A stretch of 64,000 nucleotides of DNA from Pelotomaculum sp. PtaB.Bin104 (GCA_002067205.1 MVQL01000129.1:1-64000); one strand, 5' to 3'. Shown: positions 18,888 through 28,735, counted from the first letter of the stretch. Made by a program: numbers and translations. Notes: generated from the letters alone by a model not told the origin.

Positions 18888-20255
18888 TTATAATACTTTA
18901 ACAGCAATCCGATATTTCTCTTCAATGTCGAAGTAAGAGCGTCCGGTTATATCTCTGCCGCTACGGTCAAAGGCCAGGCCGGGCAGTAATATCAACTGGG
19001 GCCGCCAGGGCTTCTGGAAATATTCCTCTAAAGCAGACAGGCAATCAGCTACGGTAAGCAGTCCGGCAGCTTTGATTGAGCCACCAAAAAACCGATTGTG
19101 CACTACCAGAAGCTTAATTTGGGCAATGTCCTCAATAAAACTCGCCAGCGCCATTTTCATAAGACGGCCGGCCAGTTCAGAAGTCAATACAAGGACTTCA
19201 GCAGCTCTTTGCTGTCGTATCACCCGGGCAATATTTATAATCACCGAGGGGTCGATATCGTAATCCATTACCAGTCCGGAACGCTCACCCTGTGCTTTCG
19301 AAATTTTTAATTTAATGATTCTCCCGCCTCTATGTAAAGTAACTGCCGGATGAGGGGAAGCTAAAACTTGTTTAAAAGCATGCACGCGGGACAGGGCAGC
19401 TGTGTTGTTGATCTCTTTAATAATATCTCCGGAACGCACCCCCGCCCGTGCTGCCGGCGATCCTGCAATTACCCCGGCAACCTGCGGCTGCAAATCGTGA
19501 ATAAACGGCGGCTCGCAGGACAAGGGCGTTAAAAGCTTATCCTTGAGCCCGTCCACGAAGGAGACTAACTCTTCCCACAGGTGTGGCTCAAAACGCAAAG
19601 CGGGGGAAGCCAGTTTCGAAAAACCGGGCAAAAATACCCGGATCGTTTCAGCATCGTATAAAGCAAGCCAGTTTATCGTTTGCTCAAGATCCTGCCATCC
19701 TACCAGATGGGGCATAGCCACAATGCTACCGTGGTAAGTAATCCCGTGTCCTTGCAGCAAAGCGGCGCTTTTTAAGGAACGATGCGGTGCTGTATCGCCC
19801 ATTAACATAGCCCGGCCAAGTTCCGTAGCACTGTTGATAGAAAGATTAACCACTACACCGCCTAGCTTTCTTAAGAAATCTGCCATATCTCCATCTATTA
19901 GACAGCCGTTAGTAGTAAGCTGGATGGTTGTAAAAGGAAAGGTTATGCGAATCAACTGAAGAATTTCCTTAATTAAAGGGTGTGTAAAAGGCTCTCCCTC
20001 AATAATTCTCGTCACCGATTCTCCGATGATAACAGGTCGTGACGAATCCATATAGGAAAGGGTCCTCTTTACTTCCGCCATACTGCGGGGAGCTATATGG
20101 TAAACTTGTACGCCCGCAGGGTTTTGCCGGTGGGAGCAAAAAATACAGTGAACATTACAGGATGAAGTCAGAGGCAGTATATTACCTTCCAGTGCTCCAT
20201 TTAAAATGAGACTTTCGACATATTGTCCATCTATTTTTGTTAAATTTCCACCCAC
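18888..20255 (-). CDS. Radical SAM protein with internal PDZ domain (DUF512-related)
   Basis: 455 residues. Residues about 20-240 are a radical SAM domain with CNVHCIFC at about 33-40. Residues about 255-325 form a PDZ domain (VAGVIAGSPAARAGVRSGDIIKEI). The last 110 residues (VLVLTSELAGRLMKMAL, VHNRFFGGSIKAAGLLTVADC, LPGLAFDRSGRDI) resemble the DUF512 C-terminal domain. The protein at 45992-47365 has the same three parts but with PDZ first. The start is GTG behind GGGG. Substrate unknown; domain similarity suggests a peptide-guided redox or maturation step, but that is inference. Confidence 0.75.
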   Translation of the reverse strand: MGGNLTKIDGQYVESLILNGALEGNILPLTSSCNVHCIFCSHRQNPAGVQVYHIAPRSMAEVKRTLSYMDSSRPVIIGESVTRIIEGEPFTHPLIKEILQLIRITFPFTTIQLTTNGCLIDGDMADFLRKLGGVVVNLSINSATELGRAMLMGDTAPHRSLKSAALLQGHGITYHGSIVAMPHLVGWQDLEQTINWLALYDAETIRVFLPGFSKLASPALRFEPHLWEELVSFVDGLKDKLLTPLSCEPPFIHDLQPQVAGVIAGSPAARAGVRSGDIIKEINNTAALSRVHAFKQVLASPHPAVTLHRGGRIIKLKISKAQGERSGLVMDYDIDPSVIINIARVIRQQRAAEVLVLTSELAGRLMKMALASFIEDIAQIKLLVVHNRFFGGSIKAAGLLTVADCLSALEEYFQKPWRPQLILLPGLAFDRSGRDITGRSYFDIEEKYRIAVKVL

Positions 20256-20439
20256 AGGTAAACCCCTTTATTTACAAGTTATTAACATGCTTATGCACAT
20301 TATCCACAAAATAAATTATCAACAGAACAGTCTTTCAATAGGCAATTATTAAGATTTAATCCCAATTAATGCTTACAAGATCCTGCACATCAATGGGACC
20401 GGCATTGAAGAGGCTAACCCAGGTGTATTGATCAGTGGG

Positions 20440-21489
20440 CTACATTAGCCTACCCTTGAAGTTGCCCTCATACTTTTCTTCACCCAGCTTTAAATTCGGC
20501 ACTGCATTCAGGGTCAGGGGTGCAAACGCCCCTCGAAGGTATTTGTAGTAAGCGGCGCAAGCTACCATAGCGGCGTTATCGGTACATAATATTGGCGGCG
20601 GGCAGATAACCCGGCGCGACCCGTCGCCAGCTCTTTTAATTAATTCCGCCCTTAGCTGGGTATTGGCGGCAACTCCTCCAGCAAGGAGAATGGTTGATAC
20701 ACCTGCTTTATCAGCAGCGGCTATAGTTTTGTCAACCAGCACATCAACAACCGCTTTTTGGAAGCCGGCAGCCAGGTCGGCTTGATTAACTTCTTCGCCA
20801 TGCTGGCTGGCCCGGTGGAGGTAATTAATTACCGCAGATTTCACCCCGCTAAAGCTAAAGTCAAAACTACCCTCCTCCAAGTAAGACCTGGGGAGATTTA
20901 TTGCTTCAGCTTGTCCCTCCCGGGCAAGGCGATCGATCAGCGGCCCCCCGGGGTAACCTAGGCCCATAGTCCGGGCTACCTTGTCGAACGCCTCACCGGC
21001 CGCGTCATCCCTGGTGCTGCCCAGCAGCTCATAGCTGCCGTGGTTTTTAAGCAAGATCAGGTCGGTATGTCCCCCGGACACTACCAGGCAAACCATGGGA
21101 AAAGAGATGTCCGGCTCAACGAGAAAATTTGCGTAGATGTGCCCCTCCACATGATTGACACCCACCAGGGGCAGGCCTAAGCCATAAGCTGCAGCCTTGG
21201 CGGAAGCCACTCCCACAAGAAGCGCTCCAACTAAGCCGGGTCCGTAAGTAACAGCTACTGCATCCAGCTCAGCAAAGCTGAGCCCGGCCACAGCCATCGC
21301 CTCCTCTATTACATAGTTCATCAATTCCAGGTGTTTGCGGGAAGCTATTTCAGGAACCACACCACCAAACTTTTTATGCACTTCAACCTGTGATGAAATT
21401 ACATTTGACAATATTTCAGAACCGTCTGCTACCACAGCTGCTGAAGTATCGTCACAAGATGTTTCCAAGGCCAGGATGATCACACTCAA
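20440..21489 (-). CDS. tsaD: tRNA N6-adenosine threonylcarbamoyltransferase TsaD
   Basis: 349 residues. It transfers threonylcarbamoyl to A37 of ANN-decoding tRNAs, with TsaB and TsaE. It has ILALETSCDDTSAA at the start, the metal-binding NHVEGH near residue 110, VSGGHTDLIL near 134 and a C-terminal CTDNAAMVA. The start is TTG with AGAGGGTG upstream; a GTG two codons in is also possible. The partner genes tsaB and tsaE are not in the window. Confidence 0.97.
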   Translation of the reverse strand: MSVIILALETSCDDTSAAVVADGSEILSNVISSQVEVHKKFGGVVPEIASRKHLELMNYVIEEAMAVAGLSFAELDAVAVTYGPGLVGALLVGVASAKAAAYGLGLPLVGVNHVEGHIYANFLVEPDISFPMVCLVVSGGHTDLILLKNHGSYELLGSTRDDAAGEAFDKVARTMGLGYPGGPLIDRLAREGQAEAINLPRSYLEEGSFDFSFSGVKSAVINYLHRASQHGEEVNQADLAAGFQKAVVDVLVDKTIAAADKAGVSTILLAGGVAANTQLRAELIKRAGDGSRRVICPPPILCTDNAAMVACAAYYKYLRGAFAPLTLNAVPNLKLGEEKYEGNFKGRLM

Positions 21490-21776
21490 AAAAACACCCT
21501 CTTTATGAAATATGATTATCTAATACTTTATTGGGCGAAAAATTGATCTGAATAAAAAAGAACATCATCCTATTATATAAAAGTATTATTTTCCTTTTTG
21601 TTATTATACCATAAAAAAATATTGAAACGTAAAAATCATTTACTTGTCCTGAACTTTGCCACCATTAGTTAAAGTTTTTACTAAATATGCATTTGATAAA
21701 TTTAAGGCAGCTTATTAAAACATATAGCCATCTTTAATAATGAGTAGCATATTTAATCAATTATTTGTAAAGGCAA
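21490..21776. other. AT-rich intergenic region
   Basis: 287 bases without a gene between tsaD and the hydrolase. Nothing beyond AT-rich, promoter-like sequence is seen; it should hold the tsaD promoter at the end near 21490-21600. Confidence 0.4.
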
Positions 21777-22541
21777 TCAAAACCACCCTTTGATTATTTC
21801 ACCTGAAATCGCTTTTAAACTATTTTTCTGAGAAAAATACTCTGTGTGTCCTTTGATTGGATTAAAACTGATTCTATATTCAATATTGTTGTCCAGGGTT
21901 GTCAATATTTTTGGCACCATTTGCGGCCAGGCTATATCGAGCAAACCGGCCAAATTGGTGAAGCGACCGACAGCAGGCCGTAAGCTTAGATCAACACAAT
22001 TTGCCACACCTTGCACAAACCAGTATAAGGGACTTCCCAGCATTAATAAATGAGCAATTTTATTTGCTGCAGACCGGTTTTCCAGCAGAGCGCAAAGGCT
22101 GACAATTGTCCCTAGACTATATCCGAGCAGGATCACCGGCTCACTATATTGATCAATAGCCTCATAAAGGCGTTCATTAACTTGCTGGTGCGTTTTACTC
22201 AAATATAAATATGAAAAAATATCACCAAAATTATCTACCAGATAATCCACAAAATTGCCAATGACAATATTTGTTTTTTCAAAAGGCGAGCGCAGCGAGC
22301 TTAGTTCTTCCGTTGCCTTTTTCTTTAACCCGAGTATTTGAATTTGCAAAATATCTTCCGTTGGTATCTTTCCTGCATATGGCCCGGGAACGAGGTCATA
22401 ATAATAAACTCCTCCAAACTGCTCCTCTGTTAACGTCAGACCCTGCCTTGCCAGCTCAAGCTGGAGCGGGGCCGCCCACTCTTTCCAATAGTCCCGGTCG
22501 TTGCTGTAGCCCATGCCGTGAACAAATAGGATTACTCCCAT
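21777..22541 (-). CDS. Alpha/beta hydrolase
   Basis: About 254 residues from the ATG at 22541, chosen because GGGGG lies seven bases upstream. It starts VILFVHGMGYSNDRDYW (oxyanion-hole HG), has the nucleophile elbow GYSLG near residue 138 and a C-terminal histidine in GHTEYF; these are the expected catalytic Ser and His. It has no signal peptide, so it is cytosolic. Substrate unknown; the family includes esterases and lipases. It lies 122 bases downstream of a rhomboid gene, separated by a terminator. Confidence 0.75.
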   Translation of the reverse strand: MGVILFVHGMGYSNDRDYWKEWAAPLQLELARQGLTLTEEQFGGVYYYDLVPGPYAGKIPTEDILQIQILGLKKKATEELSSLRSPFEKTNIVIGNFVDYLVDNFGDIFSYLYLSKTHQQVNERLYEAIDQYSEPVILLGYSLGTIVSLCALLENRSAANKIAHLLMLGSPLYWFVQGVANCVDLSLRPAVGRFTNLAGLLDIAWPQMVPKILTTLDNNIEYRISFNPIKGHTEYFSQKNSLKAISGEIIKGWF

Positions 22542-22616
22542 TTTATTACCCCCGTTCATCAAGTTTATTTATTATATTCGGGGGGCGGCTCTACAGCCAC
22601 GGGCTGATAAAACAAA

Positions 22617-22638
22617 CCCCTGCCGCAAGCGGCAAGGG
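22617..22638 (-). terminator. Terminator after the rhomboid gene
   Basis: A 10-bp stem (22617-22626 with 22629-22638, one G-U pair when read on the minus strand) with a tiny loop is followed on the minus strand by TTTGTTTTATC. It lies 24 bases after the rhomboid stop. Confidence 0.8.
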
Positions 22639-22662
22639 CGTAAAAAGCATTAATATTTGTTA

Positions 22663-23325
22663 TCACTGGTAATTGAAATATTCTTCCCGTCTTGCAAAAA
22701 GTTTTACCAGCAGTATTCCGGCGACAAAACCGCCCGCATGAGCCCAAAAGGCTACTCCCTGCGCCGCTTGAGATGTTAGGTTGGCAGCGCCGCTTAGAAG
22801 CTGTAAAACGAACCAGAGACCAAGAAATACCACTGCCGGAATTGGAACGATTTGGATAAAAACGAAAATAAAAACCAGAGTAAGGACCTTTGCTCGCGGA
22901 AAAAGGATTAAATAGGCCCCGAGCACTCCTGCGATGGCGCCGCTGGCGCCAATTAGCGGAACTGGAGACTGTGGATCCGTTAATACATGGGCAATGGTAG
23001 CGATGTAACCGGTTAAAAGATAAAAAATTAAATACTTAAAGTGCCCCATGCGTCCTTCAACATTATCACCAAAAATCCATAAATACAACATGTTGCTCAA
23101 CAGATGAAACCATCCGCCGTGAAGAAACATGGCTGTAGTTAACCTCACCAACTGCTCCCCGGTAAAACCGTCAGCCACAAGCTGTACCGGGACCACCGCA
23201 TTTGAATACATGAACTCTTCGTAATGCCTGCCCAGGGTCATGCCGTAAGCGAAAACCAGCAGGTTGGCAATAATCAATAAAACATTAACGACCGGAAAAC
23301 TTCGCGAAGGGATATTATCCTTCAA
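22663..23325 (-). CDS. Rhomboid family intramembrane serine protease
   Basis: 220 residues with six membrane segments. The family features are FLHGGWFHLLSNMLYLWIFGDNVE (second segment), the catalytic serine in GASGAIAGVLGAYL near 130 and the histidine in WAHAGGFVAGIL near 198. Rhomboids cleave substrate membrane helices. The first loop is long, as is usual for this subgroup. The gene is followed by its own terminator. Confidence 0.92.
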   Translation of the reverse strand: MKDNIPSRSFPVVNVLLIIANLLVFAYGMTLGRHYEEFMYSNAVVPVQLVADGFTGEQLVRLTTAMFLHGGWFHLLSNMLYLWIFGDNVEGRMGHFKYLIFYLLTGYIATIAHVLTDPQSPVPLIGASGAIAGVLGAYLILFPRAKVLTLVFIFVFIQIVPIPAVVFLGLWFVLQLLSGAANLTSQAAQGVAFWAHAGGFVAGILLVKLFARREEYFNYQ

Positions 23326-23488
23326 AGGGATCGTAGTAATTAGCCTCCTTTAACTATATTGAGTTGTTAGTTTAAATTCCATTTGATACGGAATTTATTT
23401 TATTTTCCCCGTATTTTTTAACAATTAATAAAGGTGTAATTTGTTCTAAATTGCAAACATTAGGTAACGAAGTTTACTTGGACAGCAA

Positions 23489-24226
23489 CTACAGCGTTGC
23501 TAAAACATCTGTGAATACCTTACCGGATTTTTCATTAATCACCAGTTTGGCCTGGTCATCCCAGGGGGTCTCATCATCATTTATTATTACCAACTGCCTG
23601 GCATATTCCGGGAGCGAAGCTACCGGGTATACCTGAAGACTGCTTCCGACAACGATCATAAGCTGGCAGCCGGAAAGAACTTTAGTGGCCTGGAAATAAT
23701 CATCCCCCATTGAATCTTCAAAGAGTACAATGTCCGGGCGCAGCACACCTCCGCATTTATCGCAACGGGGTGGGTTCGTACCCGCATCATACTGGTTGAC
23801 CAGATCGATAAAGGGAAAACTTTTCCGACAGTCAAAACAATGGCAGGTACGCAGATGGCCATGCACCTCCCATACTCTTTGGGAACCGGCCTTGCGGTGA
23901 AGCCCGTCAATATTCTGGGTGATAACCCCAACAAGATAGCCCTTTCTTTCCAGGTCAGCAAGGGCAAAGTGGGCTGCATTGGGTTTGGCGCCTGAAAATT
24001 CAACCCATCTTTTTAAATTATTATTATAAAAACCTGCCGGATCACGGCGGAGTGCTGACGCGCTGGCGACTTTCATGGGATCAAACTTCTGCCAGAGCCC
24101 GGTACCCTTGCTGCGGTAGTCCGGGATGCCGCTTTCGGTGCTGATACCGGCCCCTGTGAGGGCAAAATTCCGTGTAGATTTTTGCATCAGCTCCACCAAA
24201 GCATTAATTTTTTCTTTATATTCCAT
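23489..24226 (-). CDS. NAD-dependent protein deacylase, Sir2 family
   Basis: 245 residues. The NAD-binding GAGISTESGIPDYRS is near residue 25, the catalytic ITQNIDGLHRKAG near 105, the zinc site C-x2-C (CHCFDC) with CDKCGG near 125-150, and VGSSLQVYPVASLP near 195. It removes acyl groups from lysines using NAD. GAGGTGATA precedes the ATG. It is transcribed alone, divergent from the polysaccharide deacetylase. Confidence 0.95.
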   Translation of the reverse strand: MEYKEKINALVELMQKSTRNFALTGAGISTESGIPDYRSKGTGLWQKFDPMKVASASALRRDPAGFYNNNLKRWVEFSGAKPNAAHFALADLERKGYLVGVITQNIDGLHRKAGSQRVWEVHGHLRTCHCFDCRKSFPFIDLVNQYDAGTNPPRCDKCGGVLRPDIVLFEDSMGDDYFQATKVLSGCQLMIVVGSSLQVYPVASLPEYARQLVIINDDETPWDDQAKLVINEKSGKVFTDVLATL

Positions 24227-24489
24227 ATTATCACCTCATATTTCATTTCGCTTCTAAGTTCTAATTATCAAAATCAATATAATCCATGGTAATATTTATA
24301 ATCACACCTGGTTTACCTAGAAAACACAATTTTATAATATAATACTTTCCTTTAACTGTAAATACAAGGCTGCCTGGATTCAAGATTTTACTACATTTTT
24401 TCCAACTAATTAATTGCCAAATTTGTCGTCTTAGAGTATGCTAGTCCAATAGAAGATTTTTACGGCTGAAAGGATAGTGCACTTAGTTC

Positions 24490-25365
24490 ATGATCCATAA
24501 ATATACAGTAGCAAGTTTGGTTGTTCTCGCCCTTCTGCTTACCGGCGCTATATATTCAGCTACCGCAATCGACCCTTTAGCAAAAATAACACCCCAGTCT
24601 CCAGCGGTCGCCCAAGCTTCGACCACAGATAATACCGATAATGGGCACCAGACTAAAGTAGACATCGATCCACAAGCAAAAAGTACAAATTCTAATAATC
24701 CAGTTAAAAATGTCTACCTCACCTTTGATGATGGACCCAATTCACATTATACCGGTTTGATCCTGGATATTCTAAAGAAATATGGAATCCGTGCCAGCTT
24801 CGTGGTTGTTGGAAATGCTATTGAAAAGAACCCGGAGGTTTTAAAAAGGATTGTCCATGAAGGACACTGTCTGATTAATCACACCTATAGCCATGATTAC
24901 AAGAAGATATACAGCAGCCCCTGGGTTTTCCTGAATGATCTACAACTTTGCAATCAGTCGATTGCATCTGTAACCGGAAGCACTGTAACAATATTTCGTG
25001 CTCCCGGCGGCCCGTCAAATTTAAATAACAGCTACTTTGATTTGTTAAGTAAACATGGTTATAAGTCTATAGGCTGGAATGTTACCAGCGCCGATACCGA
25101 CCCCAAGGGAGTCAGCCCCGAGGCAATTTATAATAATGTAATAAATGGAGTTCTAGAAATAGAAAAAATGCACAGAGCGCCAATTATTTTAATGCATGAC
25201 GGGACTGAAATCAACCTCGGGCAGGCAACGCTTGATCCGGCTGTGCGAAACTACATCAGTAACCGCGAGAGCGATGTTGCTGCCCTGCCGGGAATAATTG
25301 AATTCCTGCAGGGAAGGGGCTACACTTTTGCAATTGTAGATGCTCAGACACCACCAGCGTGGTGA
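24490..25365 (+). CDS. Polysaccharide deacetylase (NodB domain), membrane-anchored
   Basis: 291 residues. An N-terminal hydrophobic segment (residues 8-26) acts as signal or anchor, followed by a low-complexity linker. The NodB domain has YLTFDDGPN near 76, the metal histidines in NHTYSHDY near 132, FRAPGGPSN near 173, GWN and ILMHDG near 232. Such enzymes deacetylate peptidoglycan or chitin-like chains at the cell surface. AAGGA lies 14 bases upstream, further than usual. It has an isolated promoter region on the plus strand. Confidence 0.92.
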   Translation: MIHKYTVASLVVLALLLTGAIYSATAIDPLAKITPQSPAVAQASTTDNTDNGHQTKVDIDPQAKSTNSNNPVKNVYLTFDDGPNSHYTGLILDILKKYGIRASFVVVGNAIEKNPEVLKRIVHEGHCLINHTYSHDYKKIYSSPWVFLNDLQLCNQSIASVTGSTVTIFRAPGGPSNLNNSYFDLLSKHGYKSIGWNVTSADTDPKGVSPEAIYNNVINGVLEIEKMHRAPIILMHDGTEINLGQATLDPAVRNYISNRESDVAALPGIIEFLQGRGYTFAIVDAQTPPAW

Positions 25366-25437
25366 TAATACTTTGAACAATGACATTGGTGTAACACACT
25401 ACACTGTCAGGTCACTATTTACTATCTCAAACAATGC

Positions 25438-26403
25438 TTACTTGTCTGATCCGAAACTGGCCAACGGATCTTTGTCTTCAACATCTCTGCCCAGACTTAG
25501 GCAGCCGGCGCCGAGTAAAAAATTCAGCATCGCAAAACCCAAGTAGAGCAGACTAAGCTTGGTTGTTTCACGCATCAAGATATATCCCCCATAGAGCAGC
25601 AGGCCATAGGAAAAGTAGCTCTTTGCCTTAGACCTGGAACTTAAAATAGTGTCTTTGAGGGTGGTAAGTGACATTGTACGTTGTTTACCGGCTGCAGTCA
25701 GGAAATCCGCTCCCAGCCCGGTCTGGCCCCCCGGGTTTACATCTTGGTTGGACTGTCTGGCCATTTCTATGAGCCTGTAACGGCCAATCAGTTTGATATT
25801 AATTCCCTTACGAGACAACTCCGCGGCCACCCGTGTTGCACCGGGTTCAAACTCTCCCCAGGTGACCAAAAGGCCATTCTTAAATTCCTCGCTCTTAAGG
25901 GCTCCGGCAAAGGCACGGATATCCTGCGGAGAGATTTTATTCTCCCCCTCAGGGTATTTGCATTGAATAGCTACAGGTATCCCGCGGTAATCACCTACCA
26001 GGTCGATACCCCATTTATCAGGGTCAACGGCGTTGTCTTCTTTGGATATCAACCTTAAATTTTGAAAACCGGCCAACCCTGCGATAATCTCACGTACATA
26101 AGGCTTGAATTCACTTTCTGGATCCATACTTTTAAAATTCTTTATTATTTTTTGACCGGCTAACCAAAGCCGGCGCTGATTTTGCTTTTTTTGCCGCCTG
26201 ATCCTTAAAAATTTTTTAAACACAAGCGCCTCAGCCACAATCAGAGGAATAGAAAATATCAGGGCTGTGGCCGGCTTACCAATAAGGTTGGCCATGAGCA
26301 AAAAAGTGATTAGCCAGACCAGTAATAAAGAGCCAGTTTGATCTACCTGGCGTCCCAAAAAGCTTCTGGTATCTTCTTTTGGCTCTTTTATGGCATGAGA
26401 CAT
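25438..26403 (-). CDS. Membrane-anchored Mrr-like restriction endonuclease domain protein
   Basis: About 321 residues from the ATG at 26403, which has AGGGG eight bases upstream. Two membrane segments near residues 25-70 precede a PD-(D/E)XK nuclease-like domain: WGIDLVGDYRGIPVAIQCKY near 135-155 supplies the D...QxK pattern and PQDIRAFAGAL follows. Two more hydrophobic segments lie near the C terminus. Such Mrr-cat proteins with membrane anchors are known but mostly uncharacterised. It sits convergent with the deacetylase and divergent from thrC. No methylase is nearby, so a restriction role is not implied. Confidence 0.7.
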   Translation of the reverse strand: MSHAIKEPKEDTRSFLGRQVDQTGSLLLVWLITFLLMANLIGKPATALIFSIPLIVAEALVFKKFLRIRRQKKQNQRRLWLAGQKIIKNFKSMDPESEFKPYVREIIAGLAGFQNLRLISKEDNAVDPDKWGIDLVGDYRGIPVAIQCKYPEGENKISPQDIRAFAGALKSEEFKNGLLVTWGEFEPGATRVAAELSRKGINIKLIGRYRLIEMARQSNQDVNPGGQTGLGADFLTAAGKQRTMSLTTLKDTILSSRSKAKSYFSYGLLLYGGYILMRETTKLSLLYLGFAMLNFLLGAGCLSLGRDVEDKDPLASFGSDK

Positions 26404-26552
26404 CAACAGCACCCCTGTTCTTTTTTAAGATCATTTTGCCCAAACCAGTCAAAAAAGTAACATGCCCATCACCGCAACTTGTCAGGGTAGATTAATTAAG
26501 GTACAATTTTAACAATATTTATTACTTTACTGTATTCTTGGAGGTACTTAGC

Positions 26553-28049
26553 ATGCTTTATAAGAGCACCCGGAGCCAGCTTCAACCGGTTTTATCCGCT
26601 GAGGCAATTAAGCTGGGTATTGCACCGGACGGTGGTTTATTTGTTCCAAAAGAAATCCCGAATATTAAGGAAGAAGAGCTTAAGGCAATGGCAAGCTATA
26701 GCTATCAGAGGCTGGCTGCCGCCATTTTAAAAAAATATCTGACCGACTATACCGAAACGGAAATCGAAGAATGCGTAGCACATGCCTATAATAGGGATAA
26801 GTTTGGATCAACTGCAATAGCTCCGGTGCATCAACTTAACGATTCGCTCTATGTCTTAGAGTTATGGCATGGTCCTACCTGTGCCTTTAAGGATCTGGCT
26901 CTGCAAATATTGCCACATTTGCTAACTAAGGCTGCTGCAAAAACCGGTGATAGCTCAACTATAGTGATCTTGGTGGCCACTTCCGGGGACACCGGCAAGG
27001 CCGCCCTGGAGGGGTTCAAAGATGTGCCGGGAACAAGGATTATTGTTTTTTTCCCGGAAGAAGGGGTCAGCGCTGTACAAAAACTGCAGATGGTAACCCA
27101 GGAAGGAAATAATGTAGATGTGGTAGCAGTGCGAGGAAACTTCGACGATGCTCAAAACGGGGTCAAGGATACATTTGGAAACACCGGCTTTAATCAATAT
27201 TTATTAAGCAAAAACTATAGGCTTTCCTCAGCCAACTCAATTAACTGGGGCCGCCTGATACCCCAGATTGTGTATTATTTTTCAGCTTACTTCGATTTGG
27301 TGGTCAAAAGTAATGTTGCAATGGGTGAAAAGGTGAATTTTGTCGTACCCACCGGTAACTTTGGCAACATACTCTCCGCTTTTTACGCCAGGGAAATGGG
27401 ACTCCCGGTAAATAAATTAATTTGCGCGTCCAATGCCAATAATGTTTTAACCGATTTTATTCAAAACGGTGAATACAACCGTAACAGACATTTCCATAAG
27501 ACTATCTCACCCTCTATGGACATCCTTATTTCCAGCAACCTGGAGCGTTTGCTTTACCATCTGACCGAAGGCAACCACTTTATGACGAGTGGATGGATGA
27601 ACAGCCTAAGAGACAACGGTAACTATAAGATTGACGAAAATACTTTTGCGAGAATTCACAAAATTTTTTGGCCTGATTTTGCAGATGATCACGAAACCAT
27701 GGAAACAATTCGCTCCTGTTTCAAACAGTACAGTTATGTTACCGATACTCATACTGCTGTAGGCCTGAACGTTTATCAGAAATATATAAATACGACAGGC
27801 GATAAAACAAAAACCATCGTGGCGTCTACTGCCAGCCCGTTTAAATTTAACACAAGTGTAGCCAGAGCTATCCTCGGGGATGCCGCAGTACAGGGCAAAG
27901 ATGAGTTTGACCTATTAACCTTACTATCAGAAGCCAGCGGTATGGAAATCCCTGCAGGGCTAAAAGGTCTAGAGCACAAACCAGTCCTTCACCAAAAAAC
28001 AGCATTAAAGGACAGCATCAAAGAAGCTGTCGAGAATATCTTGAAATAA
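26553..28049 (+). CDS. thrC: Threonine synthase
   Basis: About 498 residues. A PLP enzyme that makes threonine from O-phosphohomoserine. The PLP lysine lies in CAFKDLALQ near residue 113, with ATSGDTGKAAL near 145 as the phosphate-binding stretch. It is the longer fungal/Gram-negative-like type (starts LYKSTRSQ, APDGGLFVPKEIP). TTGGAGG lies eight bases before the ATG at 26553; the frame opens five codons earlier. It is the only threonine gene here on the plus strand; hom and thrB are 3-7 kb downstream on the other strand. Confidence 0.96.
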   Translation: MLYKSTRSQLQPVLSAEAIKLGIAPDGGLFVPKEIPNIKEEELKAMASYSYQRLAAAILKKYLTDYTETEIEECVAHAYNRDKFGSTAIAPVHQLNDSLYVLELWHGPTCAFKDLALQILPHLLTKAAAKTGDSSTIVILVATSGDTGKAALEGFKDVPGTRIIVFFPEEGVSAVQKLQMVTQEGNNVDVVAVRGNFDDAQNGVKDTFGNTGFNQYLLSKNYRLSSANSINWGRLIPQIVYYFSAYFDLVVKSNVAMGEKVNFVVPTGNFGNILSAFYAREMGLPVNKLICASNANNVLTDFIQNGEYNRNRHFHKTISPSMDILISSNLERLLYHLTEGNHFMTSGWMNSLRDNGNYKIDENTFARIHKIFWPDFADDHETMETIRSCFKQYSYVTDTHTAVGLNVYQKYINTTGDKTKTIVASTASPFKFNTSVARAILGDAAVQGKDEFDLLTLLSEASGMEIPAGLKGLEHKPVLHQKTALKDSIKEAVENILK

Positions 28050-28097
28050 ATATATTACTTTGAAATTATACCGGGTGATTGATATTACAACACATAA

Positions 28098-28128
28098 GCA
28101 GAAAGGCCCTTATTGCGGGCCTTTCTGC
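28098..28128 (+). terminator. Terminator of thrC
   Basis: A perfect 12-bp stem (28098-28109 with 28117-28128) and a 7-base loop, followed by gttttgttt. The convergent minus-strand gene ends inside this hairpin. Confidence 0.9.
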
Positions 28129-28436
28129 GTTTTGTTTAAGTTTATATATAAGGCTCTCTCTTTTTCGTCAAAATCAGCCAAAAACTTCCCTTTGGCCGCA
28201 ATTTCAAAATGATTAAAAAACCCACGGCCAAACACTTTAGTCTTTTTAATGTTCTGGCCTTCTTCACTTGCTTTTATTCTGATTACGTTAGTTTCGGTAT
28301 CATAGGCCAATTCAACTTTATCAGTGCTTAATTTTTCACGGGCATGCTTGTTCAACACCATAGAATTCTTTGAAATCGTTACCATAGGCAGTTTGGGTAC
28401 TCGCTCACCGCGGGGCTTATAAATTTCAAATGACAT
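28110..28436 (-). CDS. Hypothetical protein, 108 residues
   Basis: The sequence is well structured: it starts MSFEIYKPRGERVPKLP, then VTISKNSMVLNKHAREKL, and alternates beta-type strands to the end. I recall similar short proteins in Desulfotomaculum-like genomes, but no function is established. The first half, with its 'start, then asparagine-rich strand and HAREKL' pattern, could be a swapped-hairpin DNA-binding fold, but this is weak. Its last seven codons lie in the thrC terminator stem, so the two genes share sequence. It is monocistronic. Confidence 0.65.
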   Translation of the reverse strand: MSFEIYKPRGERVPKLPMVTISKNSMVLNKHAREKLSTDKVELAYDTETNVIRIKASEEGQNIKKTKVFGRGFFNHFEIAAKGKFLADFDEKERALYINLNKTQKGPQ

Positions 28437-28735
28437 TTTTCACACTCCCATCATTTACATCATGATCGGATTATAAACAAAAAATTGGTAACTGTCAATC
28501 AATACACATAATTAATATAATAATAATATTTTCGCAAACATATTTAATAAATACTAGAAGGTTTATATTTAAGCTCCTGTTTCTCGCCTTATATAGATTT
28601 TTATTTGATATTAGAAGGATTTTACCTGAAGCTTGAATTCAAGCTATTAACCTAATTTACTGAAATAGTTGCAAAAGTAATCTGCCCTGAGCACAGCAAA
28701 TGAGTTGTTATTCCTCAACGCAATAAAATAAAAAA
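28437..28735. other. AT-rich intergenic region
   Basis: About 300 bases of AT-rich DNA upstream of the 108-residue gene. No coding signal is recognised; the promoter of that gene should lie here. Confidence 0.4.
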
